From Mediterraneibacter catenae (GTDB lineage: Bacteria > Bacillota > Clostridia > Lachnospirales > Lachnospiraceae): DNA of 42,049 bases. The notes under the pieces were generated by a model, which was given only the letters and a program-made list of their open reading frames with translations, searched no databases and had not been told where the DNA came from. This document shows, in pieces, positions 7,407 through 16,430 of the stretch. A program made the translations under genes and the position numbers. The number at the start of each line of letters is the position of its first letter. Position 1 is the stretch's first letter. Location: the NCBI RefSeq assembly GCF_008691045.1, contig NZ_VMSO01000023.1, positions 1 to 42,049 on the forward strand. The letters are read 5' to 3'.

Positions 7407-10400
7407 TTAAACATTAAAATCTTTTTCAGATAACAGAATTCTGTCTGAATCATCCGTATTCTTTCCGAATACACGCTTCACAAGTTTCTTCGCTGATGCT
7501 TTCTGTGAATGCTGGATTGCTTCATCCATAATTTCTTTAACCTCTGCCACGGTAACCGCATGATCCTCTCTCTGAAGTGAATCAATCTTACTGTACAGAG
7601 CCAGAATTCCCATCTCGTCAACTCTGTATCCATTTTCCTGAGCGTATGTCTGCCCGAACGTCACAAGTTCATCGTTGATAAAAATCGGCACTTCCAGGCG
7701 CGAGGTAAATTTTCTTCTAAATTCACGGTTCGAGGATAAAAGTCTGTCGATCGGTTTCCTCTGTTCCTCCAGAACAATCAGAAGCTCTCCGGTATCTTTT
7801 TCCATCGCCTTATTTAATCTGGCTACCGTCTTCTCATTCATCTTGCCCGCTTTTTCAATGATAAGTGCGCCACCGTAAAGTTTATCAAAAATATCTCCTA
7901 TCTTCTTCTTGTTCAGTGAATCACCTGTCACGATCGCCACTTTGCCCTGGCGGATATTTCTCTGCTTCTGGATCGCCTTAACAACATCCACCGCAAGTAC
8001 AGTTTTACCGTTTCCTTTATTTCCTACGATCAGCAGGTTTCCAGTTCTGGAAGTTCCCCGTCTGTTTGTACAGTTCTTATCCTGCTCAAGTACATCCACA
8101 AGCTGCTCGCTCATACCGCGTACCGGCACAAAGTAGGAGAATAATTTCTTCTGCTCTTCTGTAAGTCCGGCTCTTGTTCCGATTCCGCTCTGAAGCTCAA
8201 GGTCGTAACGGCCATGTACGATAAAGCCTGTATCAGTCATCGACAGTGCATCCGATATTTCATCCAGCGGAAGCGGCGCTGTCTTTCCGGTAGCGATCAT
8301 CTTTGCAGTCTCTTTCCGACTCAGCGGTTTCGTTGAAGAAAGGATATCCATATTGTCATCGTCGTCATCCGGAATCTCTCTGTCGTCCGGCATGTCGGAA
8401 TGCTCCGGATTAACCCTGAACTCTTCATGGAAATCTATCGCGTCTTCTACATAGTCTTCACTATCAAAGTACCCGTCTTTATCCAGAAAGTCTTCTTCAT
8501 CTTCCTCGAAGTATTCTTCCTCGTCCGCCGGCTCCTCTTCATCTACAAAGTCTTCTGCATCTTCATCGAAGTACTCTTCTTCGTCTGCAAACTCCTCCGC
8601 GTCTTCATCGAAGTACTCTTCCTCGTCTGCGAACTCTTCCGCGTCTTCATCGAAGTACTCTTCCTCGTCTGCAAACTCCTCCGCGTCTTCATCGAAGTAC
8701 TCTTCCTCGTCTGCGAACTCTTCCGCGTCTTCATCGAAGTACTCTTCCTCGTCTGCAAACTCCTCCGCGTCTTCATCGAAGTATTCTTCTTCGTCTGCAA
8801 ACTCCTCCGCTTCTTCGTCAAAGTATTCTTCTGCATCTTCAGCAAAATACTTTTCTCTTCCCGTCTCGTCGAGCTCATCGTCGAGATAATCTTCATCGTT
8901 AAAATCTTCATTATCTATACGGAGTGAATCTGCCACTTTTCCCATATTTTCGCGCGGCTCTTCTTTTCTCTTCAAAGTTCTCTTAACCGGCGTTTTCTCA
9001 ATTTCTTCCTGCGGCGGAATCACACCCTCAATCTCATCGATCATTCTCTGAATGTCCGGCGGAAGGATCGGTTCCGTTTTTCTGGTCTTTTGCTCTTCCA
9101 TAGTCTCCCCTGTTCTTTCCCCTGCTGTCATATCTATATCTGTCCCTTCTTCTGTTATCATATCCGGCTCGGCTTCTTCTGCTTCAGGCATCTCTTCCGT
9201 CAGCTCCGGCTCACTGTCTGCTTCGGACAGTTCTTCGTCTCCGCCTTCATAGGCCCCCTCTGCAATGTCCTCCCCTTCCATCTCAGAAAGATCATCTGCC
9301 TCTTCTGCCTCGAGATATTCCTCTTCTTCGAACGCTTCGATCTCTTCCGGCTCTGACGGTGCCTCTTCTACTAACATTTCGCCGTCCTCTGTTTCCGCCT
9401 CTTCATCTGCTTCCAATAAATCAGCATTCTCCGGCTCAAACAGATCCTCTCCCTCGTCGAGCTCTAATAATACATCCGATTCTGCCTCTTCCTCAATGCT
9501 TTCCGGTTTCCCTTCCCAGTCATTCAGGATGTCTTCCAGATTCATCTGTCCGTCGATCTGATCATCATCATCCGGTATGATTTCTGTCATCTCTCCTGCA
9601 GACGATGCCGCCCGCTTCTTTTTCTTCTCTGTAATCTGTTTTACCATATCTGCATCAGCAACGGCCTCGATTTCATCAATAGCCTGCTCGAGATCATCGA
9701 GAACCGGCTCTGCTTCCTCATTTATCTCTGACTCCGCATCATCTGTGTTTTTCGGGCGGAGCAGCTGACGGAGTGCCTCGTCCAGCGGCATAGTATTTCC
9801 TATTTTCGATTTCTTTTCTGGACTCCTGCCGCCTGCCGCTATGTCAGTAGAACTGATTTCCTTATCCTGGGTATCCTCAGCGACGTCCGTACTTTTTTCT
9901 GTACTGTCCGGAGTCCGCGATTCTTCTTCCGTGCCGGAGCTTTCCGGCTCTGCTTCCTGGTCTGTTTTTTCATCTGATGCTGTTTCCTGATCCATATCAG
10001 CATCTTCCGGCTCAGCTTCCTCCGCCTGTCCTGCATAGGCTGCTATATCAGGCATCTCTTCGGTCTCTGCAGACCCCTTTGAAAATCTCTTATCATACTT
10101 TTCCTGCTGTGAAGGCGTCAACGGCTTATACTGCATCTTCAGCTCCATTGCTTTATAAACATACTGTCCTTCACTGAACCAGAGGATCAGGTCATCACAT
10201 TCCTCGAGACATTCTGCTGTCATGCCAGCTTCCTGGTATAACTTCGCCAGTTCATACGCCCACTCTTCAATATACTCTGATTTTTTATACTCCTCCAGAG
10301 CTTCGATCTGCTGCTCGATCGGTTCGCCTTTGGCACGCAAAATCTGATATCTCAAAATATACTGATTCGGATCTTTCGGGGCAATCTGCATAAAATCATC

Positions 10401-10691
10401 ATAATAGTCGATCGCCTCATCTATATTTCCGGTTTTCAGAGCCAATGTGCACAGTTTGCTGATAATCTTCCGGCTTCCTTCGGCGCGCTGATATGCAAGA
10501 TTCAGTACATTATAGCTTTTGTCATACTCCTTATTCTTTTCATAAATATCACTGACATTTGTCAGCATGGCTGCATTCCGGACTCTCTTCCAGTCAATGC
10601 TGTCCGCGATCTCCGCTGCTTTCCTGTATGAGCCGTCTTCCATAAGTTCGAGCATCTGGTCTGTCTTTAACTTATATTCATACTTATCCAC
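7407..10691 (-). CDS. TPR / acidic-repeat / CbxX-type AAA-like protein
   Basis: About 1094 residues in three parts. The first ~190 are TPR-like helices (AAEIADSIDWKRVRN, AYELAKLYQEAGMTAECLEE). The middle (~210-790) is extremely rich in Glu/Asp and contains 14-residue repeats EYFDEDAEEFADEE. The last ~255 residues resemble a CbxX/CfxQ or SpoVK AAA ATPase: Walker A GNKGNGKT (about 890-897), then GGALIIEKAG where a Walker B ending DE(A) would be expected, and a pre-sensor/arginine region (SSNREFRRKF). So nucleotide binding is plausible but hydrolysis may be impaired. No signal peptide or membrane segment, so cytosolic. A GTG at 10691 follows GAGGTGA; another GTG lies at 10700. The overall architecture recurs in Lachnospiraceae as far as I recall, but no function is known to me. 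Confidence 0.8.
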   Translation of the reverse strand: MDKYEYKLKTDQMLELMEDGSYRKAAEIADSIDWKRVRNAAMLTNVSDIYEKNKEYDKSYNVLNLAYQRAEGSRKIISKLCTLALKTGNIDEAIDYYDDFMQIAPKDPNQYILRYQILRAKGEPIEQQIEALEEYKKSEYIEEWAYELAKLYQEAGMTAECLEECDDLILWFSEGQYVYKAMELKMQYKPLTPSQQEKYDKRFSKGSAETEEMPDIAAYAGQAEEAEPEDADMDQETASDEKTDQEAEPESSGTEEESRTPDSTEKSTDVAEDTQDKEISSTDIAAGGRSPEKKSKIGNTMPLDEALRQLLRPKNTDDAESEINEEAEPVLDDLEQAIDEIEAVADADMVKQITEKKKKRAASSAGEMTEIIPDDDDQIDGQMNLEDILNDWEGKPESIEEEAESDVLLELDEGEDLFEPENADLLEADEEAETEDGEMLVEEAPSEPEEIEAFEEEEYLEAEEADDLSEMEGEDIAEGAYEGGDEELSEADSEPELTEEMPEAEEAEPDMITEEGTDIDMTAGERTGETMEEQKTRKTEPILPPDIQRMIDEIEGVIPPQEEIEKTPVKRTLKRKEEPRENMGKVADSLRIDNEDFNDEDYLDDELDETGREKYFAEDAEEYFDEEAEEFADEEEYFDEDAEEFADEEEYFDEDAEEFADEEEYFDEDAEEFADEEEYFDEDAEEFADEEEYFDEDAEEFADEEEYFDEDAEDFVDEEEPADEEEYFEEDEEDFLDKDGYFDSEDYVEDAIDFHEEFRVNPEHSDMPDDREIPDDDDDNMDILSSTKPLSRKETAKMIATGKTAPLPLDEISDALSMTDTGFIVHGRYDLELQSGIGTRAGLTEEQKKLFSYFVPVRGMSEQLVDVLEQDKNCTNRRGTSRTGNLLIVGNKGNGKTVLAVDVVKAIQKQRNIRQGKVAIVTGDSLNKKKIGDIFDKLYGGALIIEKAGKMNEKTVARLNKAMEKDTGELLIVLEEQRKPIDRLLSSNREFRRKFTSRLEVPIFINDELVTFGQTYAQENGYRVDEMGILALYSKIDSLQREDHAVTVAEVKEIMDEAIQHSQKASAKKLVKRVFGKNTDDSDRILLSEKDFNV
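8551..8834 (-). repeat. 42-bp in-frame tandem repeats encoding an acidic stretch
   Basis: Seven 42-bp units encode the repeated 14-mer E-YFDEDAEEFADEE: five identical at protein level, flanked by one EEAEEF and one DAEDFV variant. At DNA level the units alternate between two forms, with GCAAACTCCTCC or GCGAACTCTTCC (plus strand). The array is therefore best read as duplication of an 84-bp double unit. Such arrays change length by slippage or recombination, so copy number may differ between strains or be mis-assembled. Confidence 0.9.
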
Positions 10692-10794
10692 TGCATTCAC
10701 CTCATCGAAAATATTCTTTTATCGATCTGTAACTCTTTACCGAAAGGCAATATTCTTTCAATAGTTTATCATATGAGGTGCATTATGTCAAAAA

Positions 10795-10826
10795 AATGCA
10801 TCCTCGATTGACATCGACGATGCATT
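10795..10826. terminator. Strong hairpin terminator
   Basis: AATGCATCCTCGAT/ATCGACGATGCATT is a 14-bp stem with one mismatch and a 4-nt loop. On the minus strand it is followed by TTTTTTGACA, so it ends transcripts arriving from the promoter at 11528-11556. The plus side is followed by TTTATAATTT and may also work. Confidence 0.8.
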
Positions 10827-11181
10827 TTATAATTTATTTAATTTTACCATCTTTATATATAAATCGGAGGAAATATGTAGATTATGTTCCTGTGAGACCT
10901 CTGCCATCTGTTATTCGATCTTCGGTCGATTTATTAAGACCTGCTTATTAAATCTTCCCTCCTTCAATAACAAATTGAGGTTCATAGCAGCATCCGTATC
11001 TCTTTCACTTTCGTTCCGGTTCCGGTACTATTTTATATTTTTAAAGAACTGCCGAGGTTATTATTCCTATAATTGTTCACCTGCAACAACATCTTTCCCG
11101 ATACTCTAACAGCTTACTTAATTATTACTTCTATAACCATATGTTCTTTTCTATAAAAATAATATTCTACTCAATGTTTCT
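10827..11181 (-). other. Non-coding tail of the minus-strand transcript
   Basis: All three minus-strand frames are broken by frequent stops. Short open stretches such as TDAAMNLNLLLKEGRFNKQ suggest decayed coding sequence belonging to the pseudogene upstream. I see no RNA fold I recognise. Confidence 0.35.
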
Positions 11182-11412
11182 TTACACATCTTTCGAAATT
11201 CTGCTATATGTGGTATCTATATTCAATACGTCTGCAAATGTTAAATCTAAATTTGATTTTCATCCGGTTTCCGTACTCTCCGATCATTCTCTTTCATTGT
11301 AAATATTTCCGGATTATTAATCTTCTCTCCAGCAAAGGTCTCTTACATCACAGGAACTTTCATTTGCCGTACCACTGACATATTGATAATTAACTGAAAC
11401 TATGCTGTCCAT
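11182..11412 (-). pseudogene. Frameshifted small gene, intact 31-residue N-terminus
   Basis: An ATG at 11412, preceded by AGGAGGTAAGTCCC, opens 31 codons (MDSIVSVNYQYVSGTANE...) that stop at 11317. Shifting frame just before the stop gives FAGEKINNPEIFTMKENDRR; a second shift gives LDLTFADVLNIDTTYSRISK, ending at 11182. Three consecutive coding-like stretches in shifting frames indicate a broken gene. The near-perfect promoter and ribosome binding site mean the 31-residue peptide is probably still made. The family is unknown to me. A genuine small peptide gene with a long non-coding 3' part is the alternative reading. Confidence 0.5.
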
Positions 11413-11527
11413 GGGACTTACCTCCTGGTGCTCTGTATTTTTAATCTAATCGAACAATCTATATTTTGTTCTCTTAGTTAAATATCCTTTTGAGATGTTG
11501 TTTTATTTATCTCTTTTGGATGGTTTT

Positions 11528-11556
11528 ATAATAGCACTCGCGCCCGCATTTGTCAA
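11528..11556 (-). promoter_or_regulatory. Consensus promoter upstream of the 31-residue ORF
   Basis: TTGACA (11556..11551), exactly 17 nt, then TATTAT (11533..11528). The predicted transcript has an approximately 110-nt leader, the AGGAGG-led 31-codon ORF, and reaches the hairpin terminator at 10795-10826 after about 730 nt. Confidence 0.75.
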
Positions 11557-11628
11557 CACATTTTCTGTATTTATTTTAAATAAATTTAATACTATTTAAT
11601 TTTGCATGAATTTTCTGATAATTAGCAT

Positions 11629-11962
11629 TTATTCTTGTTGTTTAACTCCACCTTCACCACTATATTTATTGATCATATTAAATGCAATGCAGACCGTATA
11701 TACATTTGTTTCTACAAATGTATACAATTCTCCACCATGCATCTCAACCATCTTTCTGACACTGCGCAGTCCGATCTGATTGCTCTCGGTTTCAGACGCA
11801 TCCGCCTGCCTTTTCAAGCGTTTCATTCCCGTTTTTTGCCTCTTCCAGTTCGTATCCCTCTCCGCTGAGAAGTATCCGGATAATCTCGCGGATCTCGGGA
11901 TTATCGTCCACAATCAGCACACGGGGCGCTGTATTTCCTGTCTGTTCAGAATATCCTTCCAT
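11629..11962 (-). pseudogene. Fused remnant of a response regulator and a sensor kinase
   Basis: From ATG 11962 (after AGGAGAGAGGGG) the frame reads into a receiver-domain start, RVLIVDDNPEIREIIRILLS, with the acidic pocket DD and the following GEGYELEEAKNGNE. It breaks off after about 45 receiver residues. Near 11815 a different frame takes over with IGLRSVRKMVEMHGGELYTF and a hydrophobic end, the last part of a GHKL/HATPase_c kinase domain, stopping at 11629. The phosphorylatable Asp and the output domain of the regulator are gone, as is most of the kinase. A large deletion joining two neighbouring genes explains this best. Confidence 0.65.
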
Positions 11963-12142
11963 CTCTGTCCCCTCTCTCCTTACTGCGCCACACAACTAAA
12001 AATCGGCTCAGGTATTGTCTTGTATGATTATACATGATTTCAGCCTCTCTGAAGAGTTTCTTAAGAATTCTTTAGATTCACTTCCGGCGTTTTTTAAGAA
12101 AGGTGTATTAATCTGTCATTGTTGAAAGGGGGAATGTAAACG

Positions 12143-14779
12143 ATGAAGAAATGGTTTTACCCCGTTTCCCTCATTTTACTTTTTATCATACTGATCACAG
12201 CCGTCATGCCGGACGGATATGTATACGGATCAAATACCGACTGGCTCAGCCAGCATGTCACACTGGCAGAAACGATACGAAATGCCTGCCTTGAACAGCA
12301 CACCCTGCTGCCGTCATGGATCGGTCTGGGCGGCGGCTCCAACGGATATCAGTTCGCCTACTACGGTTTCTTAAGGCCGGATATCCTGATCGGATGCCTG
12401 CTGCAGCAGATTCCCATGGTGGATATCATCATCGGATATATGACGGCTGTTTACCTCTGTTCAGTACTCCTCGTATATATCTGGCTGAAGGCAGAGCGGA
12501 TATCCCCGCTCCTGGCGTGGCTCGGAAGCGTGCTTTTTATGACAGCCGGCTGCCTCTTCCATATGCACAGACAGATCATATTCGTGAATTATCTGCCGTT
12601 TCTGCTTCTGGCTTTTCTGTGCATCAGAAAGCAGCGCTATAAATGGCTGCCGCTCTGTCTGCTTCTCATCTGCCTGTCGAGCTTTTACTTTTCCATATCG
12701 GCTTTTGCCGCAGTCGGATGGTACTGGTACAGGACAGAAGGGAAACGGTTCTGGCGGGGATCATTTCTGAAACGTTATATCCCCTCGGCTGCCCTGGCCG
12801 CGGCAATGGCGGCAGCACTCCTGCTTCCCACGGCTCTTGTACTTCTGGAACACAGCCGGCTTGGCGCAAATGCAGGGCTTCTGAAGCTGTTAGAACTGTT
12901 CGGGCCCAATCCGGTATTTAACAATATTCTGTTCAACGAATATGGAATGGGACTTACACTGATCTGCTTTTATGCCATACTGGCAGGACTGAAAATAAAA
13001 AATTTCCGGCAGGACAGCATTCTCTTCCTGCTGTTCGGGATGTTCGGGATCTTTTCTTATATACTGAACGGCACGTTGTACACTCGACCGAAGATCCTCA
13101 TACCGTTTATGCCGCTTGTCATCCTGCACTGTGTACGATATGCAGAAATTTGCAGAAAGACAGCAGGCCCTGTACGTGTACCGGAACCAGACTCCCGATA
13201 CCCTGAACAGGCCCCGATATACGGAATGCAGCTTCCTCCGCTCTGGCCCTTTGCCGTTATGCTCCCGGTGAGCCTGCTCTGGTTTAGTCAGGAACAGTTT
13301 CCCTGGATCTTACTGGAGCTGGCGATCCTCTTCTGTCTGTGCCTTGCCATAAGGCTGAGACAGAAATATGCCCGTCCTTCATTTGTTGCTGCATCGGGGT
13401 GGCTGACAGCCGTGCTTCTGCTCATATCTCCGGTGGGCATGTATCTGACGACAGCAGGCACAGAGGACTGGGTGAAAGAGTCTGAGATATCGCCGGGCTA
13501 TACCGCCGATGAGCTGGATCAGGTACAGTTTGACCCGCTCTATCACTTTGACAGCCTGTTAAGCCCTCTTGTGGACGGAAATGAGTTAAATACGCACCTG
13601 CACCGCAGCACAATGTATTCTTCTGTCACAAACGGGGAATATTCCGAATTATATTACGACATCCTCATGACACCGGTCAGGATCAACAACCGGGTAGCAC
13701 TGCTGACTTCGGATAATCCGTTCATGCTCAATCTTCTCGGTGTACGTTATCTGGAGACGACTGCCGGTCATATTCCTGCAGGATACGAGCCGATTCTTAA
13801 ATCCGGTGAAAATGTGATCGTCGAGAATCCCGATGTCCTGCCGTCTGTCTACTTTACGGATGACACTGTATCTCAGGAATGGTTTGACATACTTGATCCT
13901 ATGCAGAAACTGGACATTATCACCCGGAAGACAGTTGTGGAGGACAGTTCGCGGGAAGGATCGCAAGACAGTTTAACGGGCAGTTCGCAGAGCAGTTCTC
14001 AGAACGGCGCTGCGGGAGGATCAGTCGGTAATAATATGCGCCCTTACTCGCCGGAGCTGTCTCAGACTGATCTCCCTGAAGGTCTTGACATCAATCGGAC
14101 CGACAGTGGATGGGAGATCCGGGCAGAAAAAGAATTCACGCTGACCCTTGATATCGGGAATCCGCAGCCCGGCGGCATCGTCCTCTGTCAGTTCAAAGTC
14201 GAAAACCTGACTACACAGGCTGTCGTGATCGATATCAACAATATCCGCAACAAGCTGTCCGGCATGTTTGCCCCGTATCCGAATGGGAATGATCAGTTCC
14301 ATTATCAGTTTTCCGCGGATTCGTCCACAGGAGTGGACCGGCTGGAGATTACATTTTCCAAGGGGCATTACAGACTGAACGATATCCAGTGGTATCTGTA
14401 CGATCAGTCTCTTCTAAATGAAAAGAACTATGCGCCGCTGACCGCTGACCACTCCACAGGTTCCGGCTCTGCCGGCATCATGGATACCAAATATACCATA
14501 ACAGCGGAAAACGACGGATACCTCGCCACCTCCATTCCCATGCAGAACGGACTGGAGATACTGGTGGACGGAAAACCGTCGGATCTTGTGAGAGTAAATC
14601 AGGCTTTTGCCGGAACTTATCTGGAAAAGGGAGAACACACGATAGAATTTTGCTTCTTCCCGCCGGGAAAAACAGCCGGATGTGCCGTCAGCACAGCTGT
14701 ATCAATCGGATATGTCGTATATCTCTTGTATACATTTCTGCTCCAGACTAAACGCAATATAGGGAGGAATTGTCTATGA
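12143..14779 (+). CDS. YfhO-like polytopic membrane protein (glycosyl transfer)
   Basis: This 878-residue protein has an N-terminal membrane segment (MKKWFYPVSLILLFIILIT), then GSNTDWLSQH, a conserved loop of the YfhO/GT-C-like family. About a dozen hydrophobic segments run to ~440; a large extracytoplasmic domain with beta-rich sequence (about 450-850) follows, then a final membrane helix. In Bacillus subtilis YfhO works with CsbB and GtcA to put GlcNAc on lipoteichoic acid, using undecaprenyl-phosphate sugar outside the membrane. The same three types of gene sit together here, so surface-polymer glycosylation is likely. A Ser/Gly/Gln-rich low-complexity linker lies near residues 605-635. 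AAGGGGGA precedes the ATG. Its stop overlaps the next start. Confidence 0.8.
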   Translation: MKKWFYPVSLILLFIILITAVMPDGYVYGSNTDWLSQHVTLAETIRNACLEQHTLLPSWIGLGGGSNGYQFAYYGFLRPDILIGCLLQQIPMVDIIIGYMTAVYLCSVLLVYIWLKAERISPLLAWLGSVLFMTAGCLFHMHRQIIFVNYLPFLLLAFLCIRKQRYKWLPLCLLLICLSSFYFSISAFAAVGWYWYRTEGKRFWRGSFLKRYIPSAALAAAMAAALLLPTALVLLEHSRLGANAGLLKLLELFGPNPVFNNILFNEYGMGLTLICFYAILAGLKIKNFRQDSILFLLFGMFGIFSYILNGTLYTRPKILIPFMPLVILHCVRYAEICRKTAGPVRVPEPDSRYPEQAPIYGMQLPPLWPFAVMLPVSLLWFSQEQFPWILLELAILFCLCLAIRLRQKYARPSFVAASGWLTAVLLLISPVGMYLTTAGTEDWVKESEISPGYTADELDQVQFDPLYHFDSLLSPLVDGNELNTHLHRSTMYSSVTNGEYSELYYDILMTPVRINNRVALLTSDNPFMLNLLGVRYLETTAGHIPAGYEPILKSGENVIVENPDVLPSVYFTDDTVSQEWFDILDPMQKLDIITRKTVVEDSSREGSQDSLTGSSQSSSQNGAAGGSVGNNMRPYSPELSQTDLPEGLDINRTDSGWEIRAEKEFTLTLDIGNPQPGGIVLCQFKVENLTTQAVVIDINNIRNKLSGMFAPYPNGNDQFHYQFSADSSTGVDRLEITFSKGHYRLNDIQWYLYDQSLLNEKNYAPLTADHSTGSGSAGIMDTKYTITAENDGYLATSIPMQNGLEILVDGKPSDLVRVNQAFAGTYLEKGEHTIEFCFFPPGKTAGCAVSTAVSIGYVVYLLYTFLLQTKRNIGRNCL

Positions 14780-15168
14780 AAATGAAACGGGAACTAATTA
14801 CTTATCTCATCAGCGGAGGTGTGACCACGGGAGTCAATTATCTCCTGTATGCAGGTTTACTTGCGCTTCACATCCCTTATCTTGCTGCCAACAGCGCGGC
14901 ATGGGCGGGCGCTGTACTCACCGCATACGCCCTGAACCGTCAATGGGTCTTTCACTCAAAGAAACATATCGCCAGTGAACTTGCATCTTTCGCCGCACTG
15001 CGTTTCCTGACTCTGCTTGTGGAAAATATGCTTCTGTGGCTGCTCATCAGCCGGATGGACACGGCTGCATTTCCGGCCAAGCTCATCGTAAGCGTAGTCA
15101 CTGTAGTCGGGAATTATGTATTATGCAAATTTGGAATTTTCAGAAAGGAGGCTGTCACTCATGGATAA
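14776..15168 (+). CDS. GtrA-family membrane protein (lipid-linked sugar flippase candidate)
   Basis: A 130-residue protein with four predicted membrane helices and the GtrA hallmarks: ITYLISGGVTTGVNYLLY at the N-terminus and LNRQWVF after helix two. GtrA-type proteins are thought to flip undecaprenyl-phosphate-linked sugars for a partner GT2 enzyme. ATG 14776 follows AGGGAGG by eight nt and overlaps the yfhO-like stop as ATGA. A TTG at 14770 is possible but poorer. Its 3' end overlaps the glycosyltransferase start by eight bases, indicating translational coupling of all three genes. Confidence 0.85.
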   Translation: MKMKRELITYLISGGVTTGVNYLLYAGLLALHIPYLAANSAAWAGAVLTAYALNRQWVFHSKKHIASELASFAALRFLTLLVENMLLWLLISRMDTAAFPAKLIVSVVTVVGNYVLCKFGIFRKEAVTHG

Positions 15169-16090
15169 GATCAGTATCATAGTGCCATGTTATAACGAAG
15201 AGAAGGCCCTGCCGGAATTTTACCGGGTCACTTCCGATGCGGTAAACGGTATCGAAGGGGCGGTATGTGAATTTATCTTTGTAGACGACGGGAGCAGCGA
15301 TCACACTTCCGATATCCTGGAGAGCTTCGCCTGCGCGGACAGCAGGTGCAGATATATTTCATTCTCCAGGAACTTCGGGAAAGAAGCCGCCATGTATGCC
15401 GGACTCCAGAATGCCTCCGGCGACTACTGTGTCTTCATGGACGCGGATCTGCAGCATCCGCCGCAGCTTTTAAAAGAAATGTATCATGTACTGAAAACAG
15501 AGGGTTACGACTGCTGCGCAGGTTTAAGAGAAGACCGGACCGGAGAAAATAAGCTTCGCAGTATCCTCTCACGTACATTTTATAAGATCATCCGCAAAAC
15601 CTGCAAACTGGATATGGGAGACGGAAAAGGGGATTTCCGCATGATGAACCGGACAATGGCTGATTCCATTCTCGAACTGAAAGAATACAACCGATATATG
15701 AAAGGAATCTTTTCTTTCGTCGGCTTTGACACAAAATGGATTCCCTTCCACAATGTCGAGCGGACTGCCGGTGAGACTAAATGGTCGCTCCCCTCCCTGT
15801 TCCGGTATGCTATAGACGGTATCCTGTCCTTCTCCTCCGCACCCGTGACCATGGCAGGGACAGCCGGCGCCCTCCTGTTCCTTGCCGCGATAGTGACCGG
15901 GATATGGGCTCTGCTATCCGGGAACGGACTGACCGGTATACCTCTGCTCGTCTGCCTGATCCTGCTGCTCAACGGAGTGCAGATGTTCTTCATATCCATT
16001 CTGGGGCAGTACGTATCGAAAGATTATATGGAGAGCAAGAAACGGCCGATCTATATCGTCAAAAAGAAAGGAGGATTTACAAGTACTTAA
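15161..16090 (+). CDS. GT2 glycosyltransferase, CsbB/GtrB/DPM1-like
   Basis: 309 residues. The GT-A catalytic domain (about 1-230) begins KISIIVPCYNEEKALPEF, has the nucleotide-binding VDDGSSD and the metal-binding DADLQHPP (DxD), and the family motif GDFRMMNR. Two C-terminal membrane helices (about 230-290) anchor it to the inner face of the membrane. Its role would be to charge undecaprenyl phosphate with a sugar from a UDP-sugar, for flipping by the GtrA protein and transfer by the YfhO-like protein. The ATG at 15161 follows AAAGGAGG. The sugar cannot be read from sequence; GlcNAc or glucose are the usual ones. Confidence 0.9.
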   Translation: MDKISIIVPCYNEEKALPEFYRVTSDAVNGIEGAVCEFIFVDDGSSDHTSDILESFACADSRCRYISFSRNFGKEAAMYAGLQNASGDYCVFMDADLQHPPQLLKEMYHVLKTEGYDCCAGLREDRTGENKLRSILSRTFYKIIRKTCKLDMGDGKGDFRMMNRTMADSILELKEYNRYMKGIFSFVGFDTKWIPFHNVERTAGETKWSLPSLFRYAIDGILSFSSAPVTMAGTAGALLFLAAIVTGIWALLSGNGLTGIPLLVCLILLLNGVQMFFISILGQYVSKDYMESKKRPIYIVKKKGGFTST

Positions 16091-16115
16091 ATTCCGGATT
16101 TATCGTACAGGCTCA

Positions 16116-16430
16116 TAATTGAAAAACAGCACAAAACAGATTGATACAGCACAGACAATTCACGTATCCACGGACGGAGGAAGATTGATTCCGGCTCCGG
16201 TTACAGAATATAACAGGAACTAGCAAAGCAGGACGAGTGCTAAATACAAATCGATCAAACGGAGAACTCCCAAAGGTCAGACACCTCCGTTTGATCGATT
16301 AACGCAATCGTCCTGCTTTTAAGTTCCTCTAATATTCTTCCAAAGTCGCCGGAATCAATCTTCCTCTGTCCGCGGAATGTGCATCAGATCGGCTGTATCT
16401 GCCTGCTTTTCTGCTCTTTCTCATCCATAA
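16116..16430. repeat. Long imperfect palindrome, about 310 nt
   Basis: Centre near 16275. Pairing blocks from inside out: 16249-16264 with 16285-16300 (16 bp, perfect); 16225-16236 with 16308-16319 (12 bp, perfect); AGGAACT with AGTTCCT; 16171-16195 with 16348-16371 (near-perfect, AGGAAGATTGATTCCGG core); and an outer diverged block pairing GCTGTATC-type sequences around 16116-16150 and 16390-16425. Loop 16265-16284. Each arm also reads in part like coding sequence (right arm, minus: RKIDSGDFGRILEELKSRT; left arm, plus: GRRKIDSG), so an inverted duplication of a decayed gene fragment is one explanation, a structured RNA another. Confidence 0.75.

Noticed and set aside
8551..8834. CRISPR-like regularly spaced repeats
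   Set aside because: The 42-bp units are contiguous, in frame and without unique spacers.
8400..8927. Long plus-strand frame of 175 hydrophobic residues with repeats
   Set aside because: It is the antisense of the acidic repeat region (Glu/Asp codons read backwards give Phe/Leu/Val); it has no ribosome binding site.
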